This document shows, in pieces, positions 25,800 through 34,505 of a stretch of DNA of 64,000 bases; the first letter of the stretch is position 1, and the number at the start of each line of letters is the position of its first letter. Source of the DNA: DASSQJ01 sp963730165 (lineage in GTDB: Bacteria > Actinomycetota > Actinomycetes > Actinomycetales > Dermatophilaceae); assembly GCA_963730165.1 (NCBI GenBank), contig CAVSQS010000005.1:665620-729619 (forward strand). Reading direction: 5' to 3'. The position numbers and the translations under genes were made by a program. The notes under the pieces were generated by a model that saw only the letters and a list, made by a program, of their open reading frames with translations, was not told the origin of the DNA and did no database searches.

Positions 25800-26387
25800 T
25801 CAGGCCTTCGCGGGGATCTTCTCGATCTCGGGGGCCTCGAGCAGCTCGGCCTTGTGGCCGTGGCGCAGGCCGAGGAGGCCGAGGACCAGCATGGCGCCGG
25901 CGCCGACGAAGGCGGCGATGGCGGCCCACATCGCGATCGTGGCGATGGTGCCGAAGGCGTAGGCGTTCAGCAGCATGCCGCGCAGCGTGGTGCCCATGAA
26001 GAGGGTCTGGCGGAGCTGGCCCAGCTGCTGGGTGGACTCGGCGGTCGGGTCGGCCTTGAGGGCGGCCATGTACTCACCGGACACCTCGGAGTAGGTCTTG
26101 CCGTCGGCCTGCTCGTTCATGTGGACCTGGATGTAGTGGTCGGCGTAGGCCTTGGCCTGGGCGCCGGTGGTCAGCGGCTGGCCCGCGTACTGGAGGAGGT
26201 TGTCCTTCATCTCCGGGGTGGTCAGCTGCTCGGCGCTCGGCATCGTGATCTTCTGCGCCGCGAGCTGGTCGTGGACGTTGGAGTTCGCGAACGAGGCGGC
26301 CCACACCAGCAGGCCTCCGGCGACGAGCAGCACGGCCGCGACGATCAGTCCGGTCCAGGAGATGAGCTTGTCGATGGTGCTTCGCAT
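25800..26387 (-). CDS. Two-TM membrane protein, function unknown
   Basis: A 195-residue protein with an N-terminal TM (TGLIVAAVLLVAGGLLVWAAS), an extracytoplasmic helical domain of about 90 residues (QLAAQKITMPSAEQL onward) and a C-terminal TM pair-like region (AFGTIATIAMWAAIAAFVGAGAMLVLGL). Similar actinobacterial proteins are sometimes labelled aromatic ring-opening dioxygenase LigA; nothing in the sequence supports that. It is alone behind a perfect palindrome at 26470, suggesting a dedicated repressor. Confidence 0.75.
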   Translation of the reverse strand: MRSTIDKLISWTGLIVAAVLLVAGGLLVWAASFANSNVHDQLAAQKITMPSAEQLTTPEMKDNLLQYAGQPLTTGAQAKAYADHYIQVHMNEQADGKTYSEVSGEYMAALKADPTAESTQQLGQLRQTLFMGTTLRGMLLNAYAFGTIATIAMWAAIAAFVGAGAMLVLGLLGLRHGHKAELLEAPEIEKIPAKA

Positions 26388-26469
26388 GGTCTGTTTCCTG
26401 CCCTTTCGAGGGCCCGGTGGTGGTGGGCCCCGCGGTGGTGGTGGTCTTCTGTTGTTGCGTCTTCAAGTT

Positions 26470-26487
26470 ACTACTACGCGTAGTAGT
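26470..26487. promoter_or_regulatory. Perfect 18-bp palindrome upstream of the two-TM protein
   Basis: ACTACTACGCGTAGTAGT is identical to its reverse complement. It lies 83 bases upstream of the 26387 start in a locally AT-rich stretch. The TACTAC/GTAGTA arms recall operators of BlaI/MecI- or PadR-type repressors; the regulator is not in the window. Confidence 0.7.
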
Positions 26488-26576
26488 TCACCAATCAATC
26501 GGATGTCTGCTACGCCACACCGCCGCGGCGGGCCGGCGGCGCCTCACCACGCCACGTGACGACGAGCAGGCACCCG

Positions 26577-28883
26577 TCAGGTGAACGGCTCCGCCCTCTT
26601 GATGAGCTCGTCGAGACCGGGCTCGGCCGGGTTGCGCGGCTTGCCGGGGTGGATGATCGCGACCTGGCAGTTCTCCGCGGCGAGCACGAGCTCGGCGTAG
26701 GTGCCGGCATCGGGGTCGGCGATGAAGGCCTGACGGTTCTCGTTGTAGACGAACATCCGGTCGTTGATGGCGGTGCACTCGTTGCACGTCGAGCAGCGCG
26801 CGGTCTCGATCCACGGCAGGTAGGGGTCGTGTGCCTGCGGCTCGTCGAGGTCGTCGACGTCCTCGACGGCACCCCCACCCCCGGTCGGCTCCGAGGCGGT
26901 CGCCGCCGGCACCGGCCCGGTCGCGCTGCCGTCGGGGCTGGCCGCGGCGACCGCGGCGGCGGTCGCCGCCAGCTCGAGCCGGGCCCGCTCCTCGGCGAAC
27001 TCCGCCTCCTTGGCGGCCAGCTCACGCAACACGTGGGAGTTGTGGATGCCGCCCAGCTCCTGGAGGCGGTGCCACTGCTCGCGGGCGTGCCGGGTCATGT
27101 GGATGAGCGGCCGGTCCACGAGCACCCGGTGCAGGTGGTCGTCGGCCGAGATCATCAGCAGGTACGGGAGCTCGTCGGCCCAGGCGTCGGTGCCGGCCGC
27201 CAAGTGCTCCGCGAACGGGACGACCTCGCCGTCGTCCCCGGCCAGCGCGAGGTGCGGCACCATCCGCGAGTCACAGGCCCAGAAGTCCGCGGCCGTGAAC
27301 GGGACGTCCACCGCGACCGCCTGGAGCGCCTCGTCCTGGTAGTCCACGCGGCGCACCGGCCAGTCCAGCTCGGGCTGGGGGTTGCACTCGAGGGTGAACC
27401 GGTCGGCCCAGGTGTCGCCGGCCGAGGGGTCGTACGCGTAGGACGGGAACACCCGGGACTCGGTGGCGGCCGCCGATGCCAGGTAGTGCGGCAGGTCGCC
27501 GAGCCACTGGCCCTCGCCGGAGTAGACGACGAAGAGCGCGGAGCCGGGCACGCTCGCCCCGGCGATGATCCGCTCCCGGGCGTGGAAGAGTGCGTGACTT
27601 CCGCACTGGAGCACGAACGGCTCTCCGGACGCCAGCGCCGAGCTGGCCAGCCGGGTGGCCGAGAGGCCCTGGCCCTCCCGGCGGCCCAGGGAGCTCGACC
27701 CGTGCAACAGGTCGTTGACCTGGACCAGCACCTTGACCGGGGTGCCCGCGGCGAGGGCTTCGAGCAGGGCCACGCTGTCCCCGGCCGACAGCTGTTCGGC
27801 ATCCACGGAGGCGAGGTACTCCGGGAAGAGCTCGAGCGTGTCGGCGTCGATGTCGGCGACGCTCCACTTCTCGAACAGCCCGTCGTGGACCTCCTCGCGG
27901 TAGCGGCCGTCGGCCTCCATCTCCGCGATGACGAGCGTCTTGGCCAGCACGGTGGTCTCGTCGAACCGGTCGCGGTAGGCCTCGAGCGCCTCGCTGACAT
28001 CGGTGTAGACGAAGTCGTAGAGCTCGCCGGGCTTACGCCCCTCGGCGGGCACGAACCGCTGGGTCGTCAGCACCTCGAGGAGGCCGCGGACCCGGTCGCG
28101 ACGCGAGTCGGTGAGGGTGAAGCTGGGGCGGTTGTCGGTGAGCAGCCGGGAGAGGGCGGTGGCGTCCAGCTCGTCGCCGAAGGCACCCCCGAAGGAGCCG
28201 GAGAGCCGCTCCGGTGAGAGCCCCGCCGGCGAGTTGGCCACCTCGGCGTCGAGGATGTCCTGGAGCTCCTCGCGCAGGCGCTCGATCCGGTCGCCCAGGT
28301 GGCGCATCCGCTGCCGCTGCACGAGCTGCCACAGGTGTCCGACGACGTGCCGGGGGGTCTGCCGGCCGCACGCGAGCAGCTCGCCGTCGACCTGCCTGGC
28401 CGCGGTGAGCCGGGCCAGGCTGTCGGCGACGAGCGCGTCGGGGTCCTGCCCCTCGGCATCCGGCTCGGTCAGCGCCCGCACGCTCTCGTCCCACGCCGCC
28501 GAGAACCGGACGGGACCGTCCCCGGCGCGCCGCCGGATCTCGGTCTCCAGCTGCAGGGCGTGGTGCCGGATGCGGTCGGCGTCCCCGTCGACGGCGACGG
28601 TCCCCAGCAGCGCGTCGACGACGCCGGAGAGCGAGAGCAGGGTGGTGTGGACGTCGTCGCCGTCGGCGAGGATCAGCGGGTAGTCGTACCGCAGCTCGTC
28701 GAGCCGCCGGAACGGCGCGAACTGGGCCGACCGCAGGCCGAGGCCCTCGACGTTGCCGAGCCGGGTGTCCATCCGGCGCCCGGTCAGGTAGAACGACGCG
28801 CGGTCCTGCTCGACGTGGCGGCGGTTGGCGTCGGCAGGGGTGTGGCCTGCCCCGCCCCGGAGGGTGTCAGTCACCGAGCTCAC
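26577..28883 (-). CDS. Large ferredoxin-domain protein with a PFOR-like region
   Basis: A 768-residue protein, last in the redox operon. The N-terminal 400 residues are mostly helical and unfamiliar. The middle (about 415-560: PVKVLVQVNDLLHGSSS, then SALFVVYSGEGQWL and SRVFPSYAYDPSAG) lines up by eye with the C-terminal thiamine-diphosphate domain of pyruvate:ferredoxin oxidoreductase, but without its TPP-binding motif. A low-complexity Ala/Pro/Gly linker leads to a C-terminal [4Fe-4S]-type motif CSTCNEC plus a distal Cys in ENCQVAIIHPGKP. GTG 28883 overlaps korB by 17 bases; GTG 28874 is possible. I infer an electron-transfer partner of the oxidoreductase; its exact role is unknown. Confidence 0.7.
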   Translation of the reverse strand: MSSVTDTLRGGAGHTPADANRRHVEQDRASFYLTGRRMDTRLGNVEGLGLRSAQFAPFRRLDELRYDYPLILADGDDVHTTLLSLSGVVDALLGTVAVDGDADRIRHHALQLETEIRRRAGDGPVRFSAAWDESVRALTEPDAEGQDPDALVADSLARLTAARQVDGELLACGRQTPRHVVGHLWQLVQRQRMRHLGDRIERLREELQDILDAEVANSPAGLSPERLSGSFGGAFGDELDATALSRLLTDNRPSFTLTDSRRDRVRGLLEVLTTQRFVPAEGRKPGELYDFVYTDVSEALEAYRDRFDETTVLAKTLVIAEMEADGRYREEVHDGLFEKWSVADIDADTLELFPEYLASVDAEQLSAGDSVALLEALAAGTPVKVLVQVNDLLHGSSSLGRREGQGLSATRLASSALASGEPFVLQCGSHALFHARERIIAGASVPGSALFVVYSGEGQWLGDLPHYLASAAATESRVFPSYAYDPSAGDTWADRFTLECNPQPELDWPVRRVDYQDEALQAVAVDVPFTAADFWACDSRMVPHLALAGDDGEVVPFAEHLAAGTDAWADELPYLLMISADDHLHRVLVDRPLIHMTRHAREQWHRLQELGGIHNSHVLRELAAKEAEFAEERARLELAATAAAVAAASPDGSATGPVPAATASEPTGGGGAVEDVDDLDEPQAHDPYLPWIETARCSTCNECTAINDRMFVYNENRQAFIADPDAGTYAELVLAAENCQVAIIHPGKPRNPAEPGLDELIKRAEPFT

Positions 28884-29883
28884 CTCCGGTGGCGCCGGCC
28901 GAGCTCACCGCGAACTTGTCGAACTCCTCGTCGAGGAGGCGGCGGACTGCGGCCGTGGAGTGCGAGGCCCCGGAGCGGACGATCTCCTCGTACCGGGGCA
29001 CGCTCGGGTCGTGGTAGAGGATCCCGACCGGGATCGGGTCCAGCTCCGAGGCGATCTCGCGGGCCCGGTGGATGTTGCTGGGGTCGTGCTCCACCCGGTT
29101 CGGGTAGATCTGGGCCAGGCCGGGGCTGATCTCCACCGTCGACGGGTGGTGCAGGAGCTGCACCCGCGACGGGTCGTGGAGCCAGGGCTCGAAGCTGTCG
29201 GGCATCCACTCCGGGCAGCGCTGCACGATCCGGATGAAGGAGAGCCCGTCGTGGTGGAAGGCGGCCCGGATGATCTGGTAGAGCATCTCGGGGATCCAGT
29301 CGGCGGCCTGGGCGACGAACGAGACGTTCTGCACGCCGAGGGTCACCGTGAGGGGGTTCAGCGCCTCCAGGGAGGAGCCGCGCGGCGTCGTGTTGCTCGT
29401 CGTGCCGCGCGGCGAGGTGGGCGAGGCCTGCTTCTTGGTGAGGCCGTAGATCTGGTTGTCGTGGACCATCACGACCATCCGCATGTTGTAGCGGATGGCG
29501 TGGAGCCAGTGCGCGGCACCGATGCTGAAGGAGTCGCCGTCCCCGGAGTTGACGAAGACGTTGAGGTCGGGCCGGGCCAGCCGGATCCCCTCCGCGACGG
29601 GGAGCGCCCGCCCGTGGATGCCGTGGAAGCCGTAGGTGTTCATGTAGTGCGGGAGCCGGCTGGAGCAGCCGATCCCCGAGACGAACACCGTCTTCTCCGG
29701 GCGCAGCCCCTCGTCGCGCAGCAGCCGCTGCAGGGCGGCGAGGACGGCGTTGTCACCGCAGCCGGCGCACCAGCGGGGCACGCCCTTCTGGAATCCCTCG
29801 ATCTCGACGCGCTCGTCGTAGAGGCGCAGTAGGCACTCGGGGGCGCTGGTGTGCCCGAAGTCGAGGTGGCTCAGGTCGATCAT
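28867..29883 (-). CDS. korB: 2-oxoacid:ferredoxin oxidoreductase, beta subunit
   Basis: A 338-residue thiamine-diphosphate subunit of a 2-oxoacid:ferredoxin oxidoreductase. The Fe-S and TPP blocks are intact: RWCAGCGDNAVLAAL, VSGIGCSSRLPHY and GDGDSFSIGAAHWLHAIRYN, with the Mg/TPP ligand segment VHDNQIYGLTKKQASPTSP. It oxidatively decarboxylates a 2-oxoacid (2-oxoglutarate or pyruvate) to the acyl-CoA and reduces ferredoxin, or the reverse. Its ATG overlaps the korA stop (ATGA at 29880-29883). The separate beta subunit and fused gamma-alpha chain are the KorAB arrangement; 2-oxoglutarate is the likeliest substrate but not shown. Confidence 0.93.
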   Translation of the reverse strand: MIDLSHLDFGHTSAPECLLRLYDERVEIEGFQKGVPRWCAGCGDNAVLAALQRLLRDEGLRPEKTVFVSGIGCSSRLPHYMNTYGFHGIHGRALPVAEGIRLARPDLNVFVNSGDGDSFSIGAAHWLHAIRYNMRMVVMVHDNQIYGLTKKQASPTSPRGTTSNTTPRGSSLEALNPLTVTLGVQNVSFVAQAADWIPEMLYQIIRAAFHHDGLSFIRIVQRCPEWMPDSFEPWLHDPSRVQLLHHPSTVEISPGLAQIYPNRVEHDPSNIHRAREIASELDPIPVGILYHDPSVPRYEEIVRSGASHSTAAVRRLLDEEFDKFAVSSAGATGGELGD

Positions 29884-31796
29884 TGCTGCTCCAGCCTCCT
29901 CCAGATCGCCTGGTGGACCCGCCCGGGCTTGGTCGGCTGCCCACCGACCTCGCTCCAGGAGTCGACGTCGATCAGGTAGCGCGAGCGCAGCAGCGTCGCG
30001 AGGGCGGGGTAGCGGCGGTTGCTCTCGTCGATGAGGGGGTCCTCGGGACGGTCTCCCCAGTTGCCCTCCACGGTGATCACCTTCTCGAAGCGCTGCATGA
30101 TCTCCTTCAGCCCCGGGGGCAGCGGGTTGACGAAGCGCAGGTGCAGGGAGGAGACCCGGCGGCCCTCGGCGCGGACCCGGTCGACGGCCTCCTCGATGGC
30201 CCCACGGGTGCTGCCCCAGCCGATGACGAGGAGCTCGCCGCTGTCGTCGCCGTACAGCTCGGGGGTGGTGAGGGTGCGCTGCAGCGCGGCCAGCTTGAGG
30301 CTGCGGGCGTGGATGCCCTCCTCGTTGGCGTCGGGGTCGTAGGCGACGCTCGCGTCCCGGTCATGGGCGAGCCCGGTCAGGGTGTACATGCCGCCGGGCT
30401 GGCCGGGGACGAAGCGCCGGGACAGGCCGGTGTCGGCGTCCCAGGCGTAGGGCTTCAGCCCCTCGGGCACCTGGCTCTGGTCGACGGGGGGCGCGAGCCA
30501 GGACGGGTCGAACTCCGGCCGCGGGAACGGCTGCTGCGCCGTCGCCAGGCTCGCGTCGGACAGCACGACGACGACCATGTTGAAGGTCTCGGCGATCCGC
30601 CGGGCGGCGATGACGGAGTAGAAGCAGTCCTCGATCGAGCTCGGGGCGATCACCACCTTGGGGGCGTCGCCGTGGCTGCCGAAGATGGTCGTCATCAGGT
30701 CGCCCTGCTCGACCTTGGTGGGCTGACCGGTGCTCGGGCCGCCGCGCTGGACGTTGACGACGACCAGCGGGATCTCGCCCATCACGGCCAGTCCGAGCGC
30801 CTCCTGCTTGAGCGAGTACCCGGGGCCGGAGGTGATCGTCACCGCGCACTTGCCGGCGTACGACGCGCCGATGGCGAACGTCGCGGCGGCGATCTCGTCC
30901 TCAGCCTGGTGGACGACGCCACCGACGCGCGGGAGGAGCTCGCTGAGGTAGTGGGAGGCCGACGTCGCCGGCGTGATCGGGTACATCGCGCAGATCTCCA
31001 TGCCGGACGCGACCACCCCCAACGCGAGGGCAGCGTTGCCGTTGATGACGATCTGCTCCTGCTCGGAGGGGACGGCCGGTACCCGGAAGGCCAGCTCGAG
31101 GTTGGCGCGCGCCCACTCGTAGCCCGCGACGAGGAGGTCGGTGTTGGACTCGATGAGGGCGGCCGATTTCTTCCGGAAGGTCAGCGCCACCTGGTCCCGG
31201 GCCAGGCCGAGGTCGAACTGGTAGATCGCGCAGAGCATGCCGAGGGCGAACATGTTCTTGCCGCGCCGTGGGTCCTTGACGAGCTTGCGGCACTCGCGCT
31301 CCATCGGCACCTCGATGATCCGGTAGCCGGCGGCCACCAGAGCGTCGTAGGTCTCGGCGTACGACGCGGCGATCCGCGGGTCGCGGTGGTCGCGCCACAT
31401 GTCCTCGAGCAGGATCGTGCAACCGGGCTTGAGCTCCTTCATGTGCACCCGGCCGAGCAGCACCTGCTCGTTGAAGGCGATGACGAGGTCGGCCTCGTCG
31501 CCGCCGTTGGTGATCCGCTGCGAGCCGAGCCGGACCCGGTTACCGCTCGCGCCGGCGACGCTTCGGGCCGGGGGCTGGATCTCGGCAGGGATGATCTCGA
31601 CGGTCCACACGCCGTTGCCGGCCCGGGCCGCGATCGCGCCGAAGGACTGGCCGCAGCGCTGGGCGCCCTCCCCGGAGTCGCTGATGATCTCCACGACGTG
31701 CTCGCTCAGCTCGACGACCGACCGTGCCCCGGCAGAGGGTCCGGCGCTGTCCCGGGCCGCCGGGCCCTCGGGCCTCAACTCGGACATCGTGCTCAT
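29880..31796 (-). CDS. korA: 2-oxoacid:ferredoxin oxidoreductase, fused gamma-alpha subunit
   Basis: A 638-residue chain. The gamma domain comes first (GEGAQRCGQSFGAIAARAG, TVEIIPAEIQPPARSVAG, LVIAFNEQVLLGRV, to about residue 215). The alpha pyrimidine-binding domain follows (GNAALALGVVASGMEICAMYPITPATSAS, VHQAEDEIAAATFAIGAS, TSGPGYSLKQEALGLAVMGEIPLVVVNVQRGGPSTGQPTK in part) and ends with the transketolase-C-like domain (LLVIGWGSTRGAIEEAV). ATG 31796 overlaps the preceding stop by ATGA; longer open sequence upstream is in the neighbouring gene's other frame. Pairs with the beta subunit. Confidence 0.93.
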   Translation of the reverse strand: MSTMSELRPEGPAARDSAGPSAGARSVVELSEHVVEIISDSGEGAQRCGQSFGAIAARAGNGVWTVEIIPAEIQPPARSVAGASGNRVRLGSQRITNGGDEADLVIAFNEQVLLGRVHMKELKPGCTILLEDMWRDHRDPRIAASYAETYDALVAAGYRIIEVPMERECRKLVKDPRRGKNMFALGMLCAIYQFDLGLARDQVALTFRKKSAALIESNTDLLVAGYEWARANLELAFRVPAVPSEQEQIVINGNAALALGVVASGMEICAMYPITPATSASHYLSELLPRVGGVVHQAEDEIAAATFAIGASYAGKCAVTITSGPGYSLKQEALGLAVMGEIPLVVVNVQRGGPSTGQPTKVEQGDLMTTIFGSHGDAPKVVIAPSSIEDCFYSVIAARRIAETFNMVVVVLSDASLATAQQPFPRPEFDPSWLAPPVDQSQVPEGLKPYAWDADTGLSRRFVPGQPGGMYTLTGLAHDRDASVAYDPDANEEGIHARSLKLAALQRTLTTPELYGDDSGELLVIGWGSTRGAIEEAVDRVRAEGRRVSSLHLRFVNPLPPGLKEIMQRFEKVITVEGNWGDRPEDPLIDESNRRYPALATLLRSRYLIDVDSWSEVGGQPTKPGRVHQAIWRRLEQQ

Positions 31797-33337
31797 CGCG
31801 CCGGCACCGCCGTTCTCTGCTGGGGGCCCGCTGCCTCGGCGGCGAGCCTGACCCTGACGTAGTTGCGCTCGTGCGCCGCGATGCCGAAGACCGGCTCGCC
31901 CCGGCCGTCGGCGGCGTCGTAGGCCGACCACGGGTCGCGGATGCCGAGGAAGCGCTTGATGCCGGCCGCGGCCTTGCGCCCGGCACCCATCGCCTCGATG
32001 ACGGTGGCCGCCCCGGTGACGATGTCGCCGCCGGCGAACACCCCCGCCATCGACGTGGCGAGGTCGTCGTCGGTATCGAGGTAGCCCCACCTGTTGAGGG
32101 TCAGCTTCGAGGTCTGGCCGATGATCGGGTTGGCATTGGTGCCGATCGCGAAGACGACCTGGTCGCACGGGAACTCGAACTCGCTGTCGGGCACCGGCAC
32201 CGGCCGCCGCCGGCCGGAGTCGTCGGGCTCGCCGAGCTCCATCTGCACGCAGCGCATCGCGCGGACGTTGCCCTCGCCGTCGTCGAGGATCGCCACCGGG
32301 TTGGTGAGCCAGTGGAACTGAACGCCCTCCTCCTCGGCGTGGTGCACCTCCTCGGCACGGGCCGGTGCCTCGGACCGGGAGCGGCGGTAGATGCAGTGGA
32401 CGTCCTCGGCGCCCAGCCGCAGGCACACCCGCATCGCGTCCATCGCGGTGTTGCCGGCCCCGACGACGGCGACGTGCTTGCCGAGCGGGATCGGGGTGTC
32501 GTGGGTCGGGAAGTCGCGGGCCTGCATGAGGTTGGCCCGGGTGAGCAGCTCGTTGGCCGAGAGCACGCCGCCGAGGGCGTCTCCCGGGATGCCCAGCATC
32601 GAGGGGTAGCCCGCGCCGGTGCCGATGAACACCGCGTCGAAGCCCAGTTCCTCGAGCATCTGCTCGATGCTGAACAGCCGGCCCACGACGGTGTTGCACT
32701 GGAACGTGACGCCGAGCTTCTCCAGGTTGGCGATCTCGGCGTCGATCACCGTGTTGGGCAGCCGGAAGTCGGGGATGCCGTAGCGCAGGACCCCGCCGGG
32801 CAGGTGCAGCGCCTCGAACACCGTGACCTGGCAGCCGGCCTTGGCGAGGTCGGCGGCGCAGGCCATCCCGGCCGGCCCCGAGCCGACGATGCCGACGCGG
32901 TACGGCGTCGGCGAGATGTAGGGCCGCCTGGCCCAGTCGTTCTCGATCGCCAGGTCGCCGATGTAGCGCTCCAGCCGCCCGATCGCCACCGGCTCGAGCG
33001 TGTCGGCGACGGTGCAGATGCCCTCGCACTGGGTCTCCTGCGGGCAGACCCGGCCACAGACGGCGGGCAGCAGGTTGGTGCGGGCGATCGTGTCGTAGGC
33101 ACCCTGCAGGTCACCGTCGGAGAGCCGGCGGATGAAGCCGGGAATGTCGATGGACACCGGGCAGCCGTCCATGCACACCGGTTCGGCGCAGTCCAGGCAC
33201 CTGCTGGCCTCGCGCCGTGCCTCGGCCTCGTCGTACCCCTGGTTGACCTCGAGGAAGTGCGTCGCCCGCTCCTGCGGCGGCAGCTCGCGGACCGGCGTCC
33301 GCTCCTGGGGGATGCTGCGGATGGTCCGCTTCGCCAC
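31793..33337 (-). CDS. GltD/NfnB-like NADPH- and FAD-dependent oxidoreductase
   Basis: A 514-residue glutamate-synthase-beta-type flavoprotein, the same fold as the large Nfn subunit. Two [4Fe-4S] clusters are bound by CLDCAEPVCMDGCP and CGRVCPQETQCEGIC in the first 110 residues. FAD site: VGIVGSGPAGMACAADLA. NADPH site: VAVVGAGNTAMDAMRVCLRLG. C-terminal FAD contact: GVFAGGDIVTGAATVIEAMGAGRKAA. The GTG at 33337 follows the previous gene by two bases. There is no glutamate synthase large subunit nearby, so the Nfn reading (NADPH plus ferredoxin chemistry) is preferred to glutamate synthesis. Confidence 0.88.
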   Translation of the reverse strand: MAKRTIRSIPQERTPVRELPPQERATHFLEVNQGYDEAEARREASRCLDCAEPVCMDGCPVSIDIPGFIRRLSDGDLQGAYDTIARTNLLPAVCGRVCPQETQCEGICTVADTLEPVAIGRLERYIGDLAIENDWARRPYISPTPYRVGIVGSGPAGMACAADLAKAGCQVTVFEALHLPGGVLRYGIPDFRLPNTVIDAEIANLEKLGVTFQCNTVVGRLFSIEQMLEELGFDAVFIGTGAGYPSMLGIPGDALGGVLSANELLTRANLMQARDFPTHDTPIPLGKHVAVVGAGNTAMDAMRVCLRLGAEDVHCIYRRSRSEAPARAEEVHHAEEEGVQFHWLTNPVAILDDGEGNVRAMRCVQMELGEPDDSGRRRPVPVPDSEFEFPCDQVVFAIGTNANPIIGQTSKLTLNRWGYLDTDDDLATSMAGVFAGGDIVTGAATVIEAMGAGRKAAAGIKRFLGIRDPWSAYDAADGRGEPVFGIAAHERNYVRVRLAAEAAGPQQRTAVPAR

Positions 33338-33339
33338 GA

Positions 33340-34305
33340 CTAGCTCCTCGTCCCGCTCGCCGGTAGTGCCGAGACCACCGTCTCAGCCGACGCGTGCTCG
33401 GCGCGACGACACGCGTGGTTCCAGTGCTCGACGGCCTCGGCCTCCTCGTCGCGGTAGCGCCCCAGGCGGCTCGCCAGGTCGTCGAAGTCGACGAGGTGGC
33501 CGTCGAAGTCGGGGCCGTCGACGCAGGCGAACCTGACCTGGTCGCCGACCCTCACCCGGCATCCACCGCACATCCCGGTGCCGTCGACCATAATCGGGTT
33601 GAGGCTGACGCTGGTGCGGATGCCGTGCGGGCGCGTGGTCTCCGCGCAGGCCCGCATCATGATCGGCGGCCCGATCGCGACGACCTCGGAGATGTCGGAG
33701 TGCTGCTCGATGGCCTGGCTCAGGCCCTCGGTGACCAGGCCCCGGATGCCGGCCGACCCGTCGTCGGTGCACAGGATCAGCTCGTCGCACACCGAGCGGA
33801 ACTTGTCCTCCCAGAAGACCAGGTCGCGGTTGCGGAAGCCGAGCACGCCGACCACCTTCGCGCCCGCCTCGTGGAAGGCCCGGGCCTGCGGGAAGACCGG
33901 CGCCACACCCAGACCACCGCCGACGCAGACGACCGTGCCCTCGCCCCGGACCGGGGTCGGGATGCCCAGCGGCCCGGCGACGCCGTAGAGCGTGGTGCCG
34001 ACCTGGCAGTCGCGCTGCATCTCGAGGGTGCTCTTGCCGACCGCCTGGATGACCAGCGTGACGGTGCCGCGCTCGCGGTCGAAGTCGGCGATCGTCAGCG
34101 GGATCCGCTCGCCCTCGGCGTGCGACATGACGATCACGAACTGGCCGGGTCTGGCGGCCCGGGCCATCAGCGGGTGGCTGATCTCCAGGAGGAAGGTCAC
34201 CTCGGAGATGTCCTCGCGGGCGACGATGGGGAAGGCCGAGCTGGCGACGGACGACGCCGACGCGCGGCCCTGGGTATCCGAGGAACTGTGCATGGCTCCG
34301 TCCAT
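33340..34305 (-). CDS. NfnA/SudB-like FAD and [2Fe-2S] oxidoreductase
   Basis: A protein of about 321 residues of the ferredoxin-NADP reductase superfamily, like the small Nfn subunit, sulfide dehydrogenase beta and PyrK. FAD-binding: RPGQFVIVMSHAEGERIPLTI. NAD-binding: CVGGGLGVAPVFPQARAF and GVLGFRNRDLVFWED. C-terminal [2Fe-2S] cysteines: MVDGTGMCGGCRVRV and RFACVDGPDFDGHLVDF. The start is ATG 34305 or 34293, neither with a strong ribosome site. It is first in the five-gene redox operon and, with the next gene, makes a complete Nfn-like pair for electron-bifurcating transhydrogenation between NADH, NADPH and ferredoxin (known for the family, inferred here). Confidence 0.85.
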   Translation of the reverse strand: MDGAMHSSSDTQGRASASSVASSAFPIVAREDISEVTFLLEISHPLMARAARPGQFVIVMSHAEGERIPLTIADFDRERGTVTLVIQAVGKSTLEMQRDCQVGTTLYGVAGPLGIPTPVRGEGTVVCVGGGLGVAPVFPQARAFHEAGAKVVGVLGFRNRDLVFWEDKFRSVCDELILCTDDGSAGIRGLVTEGLSQAIEQHSDISEVVAIGPPIMMRACAETTRPHGIRTSVSLNPIMVDGTGMCGGCRVRVGDQVRFACVDGPDFDGHLVDFDDLASRLGRYRDEEAEAVEHWNHACRRAEHASAETVVSALPASGTRS

Positions 34306-34505
34306 CTCGAGGTGGTCCACCCTTGGACACTGGCGCGGAGGCCGCGAGGGGCACGCGTCGGACTGCCGCGAGGGCGTCAAGACGATCCTTACGTTTCCCC
34401 AGTCTCCGCCTGTGTCGCCACGGATGTGGAGAGTGCGACGAAAACCACAACCCCCACGGGGTATCTGCGACGTGGCCAACCGGACTGCGGGCAGCCCGCC
34501 CCGAC

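Noticed and set aside
25800..26387. Aromatic ring-opening dioxygenase LigA
   Set aside because: Similar proteins carry this label, but the sequence has two or three TM segments and no LigA-like features; kept as unknown membrane protein.
29880..33029. 1,049-residue reading of the korA frame
   Set aside because: The first 400 residues are the +1 shadow of the GltD-like gene. The ATGA overlap at 31793-31796 marks the real start.
31793..33337. Glutamate synthase small subunit acting with a large subunit
   Set aside because: The fold is shared, but no gltB-like gene is present and the neighbours are NfnA-like and KorAB.
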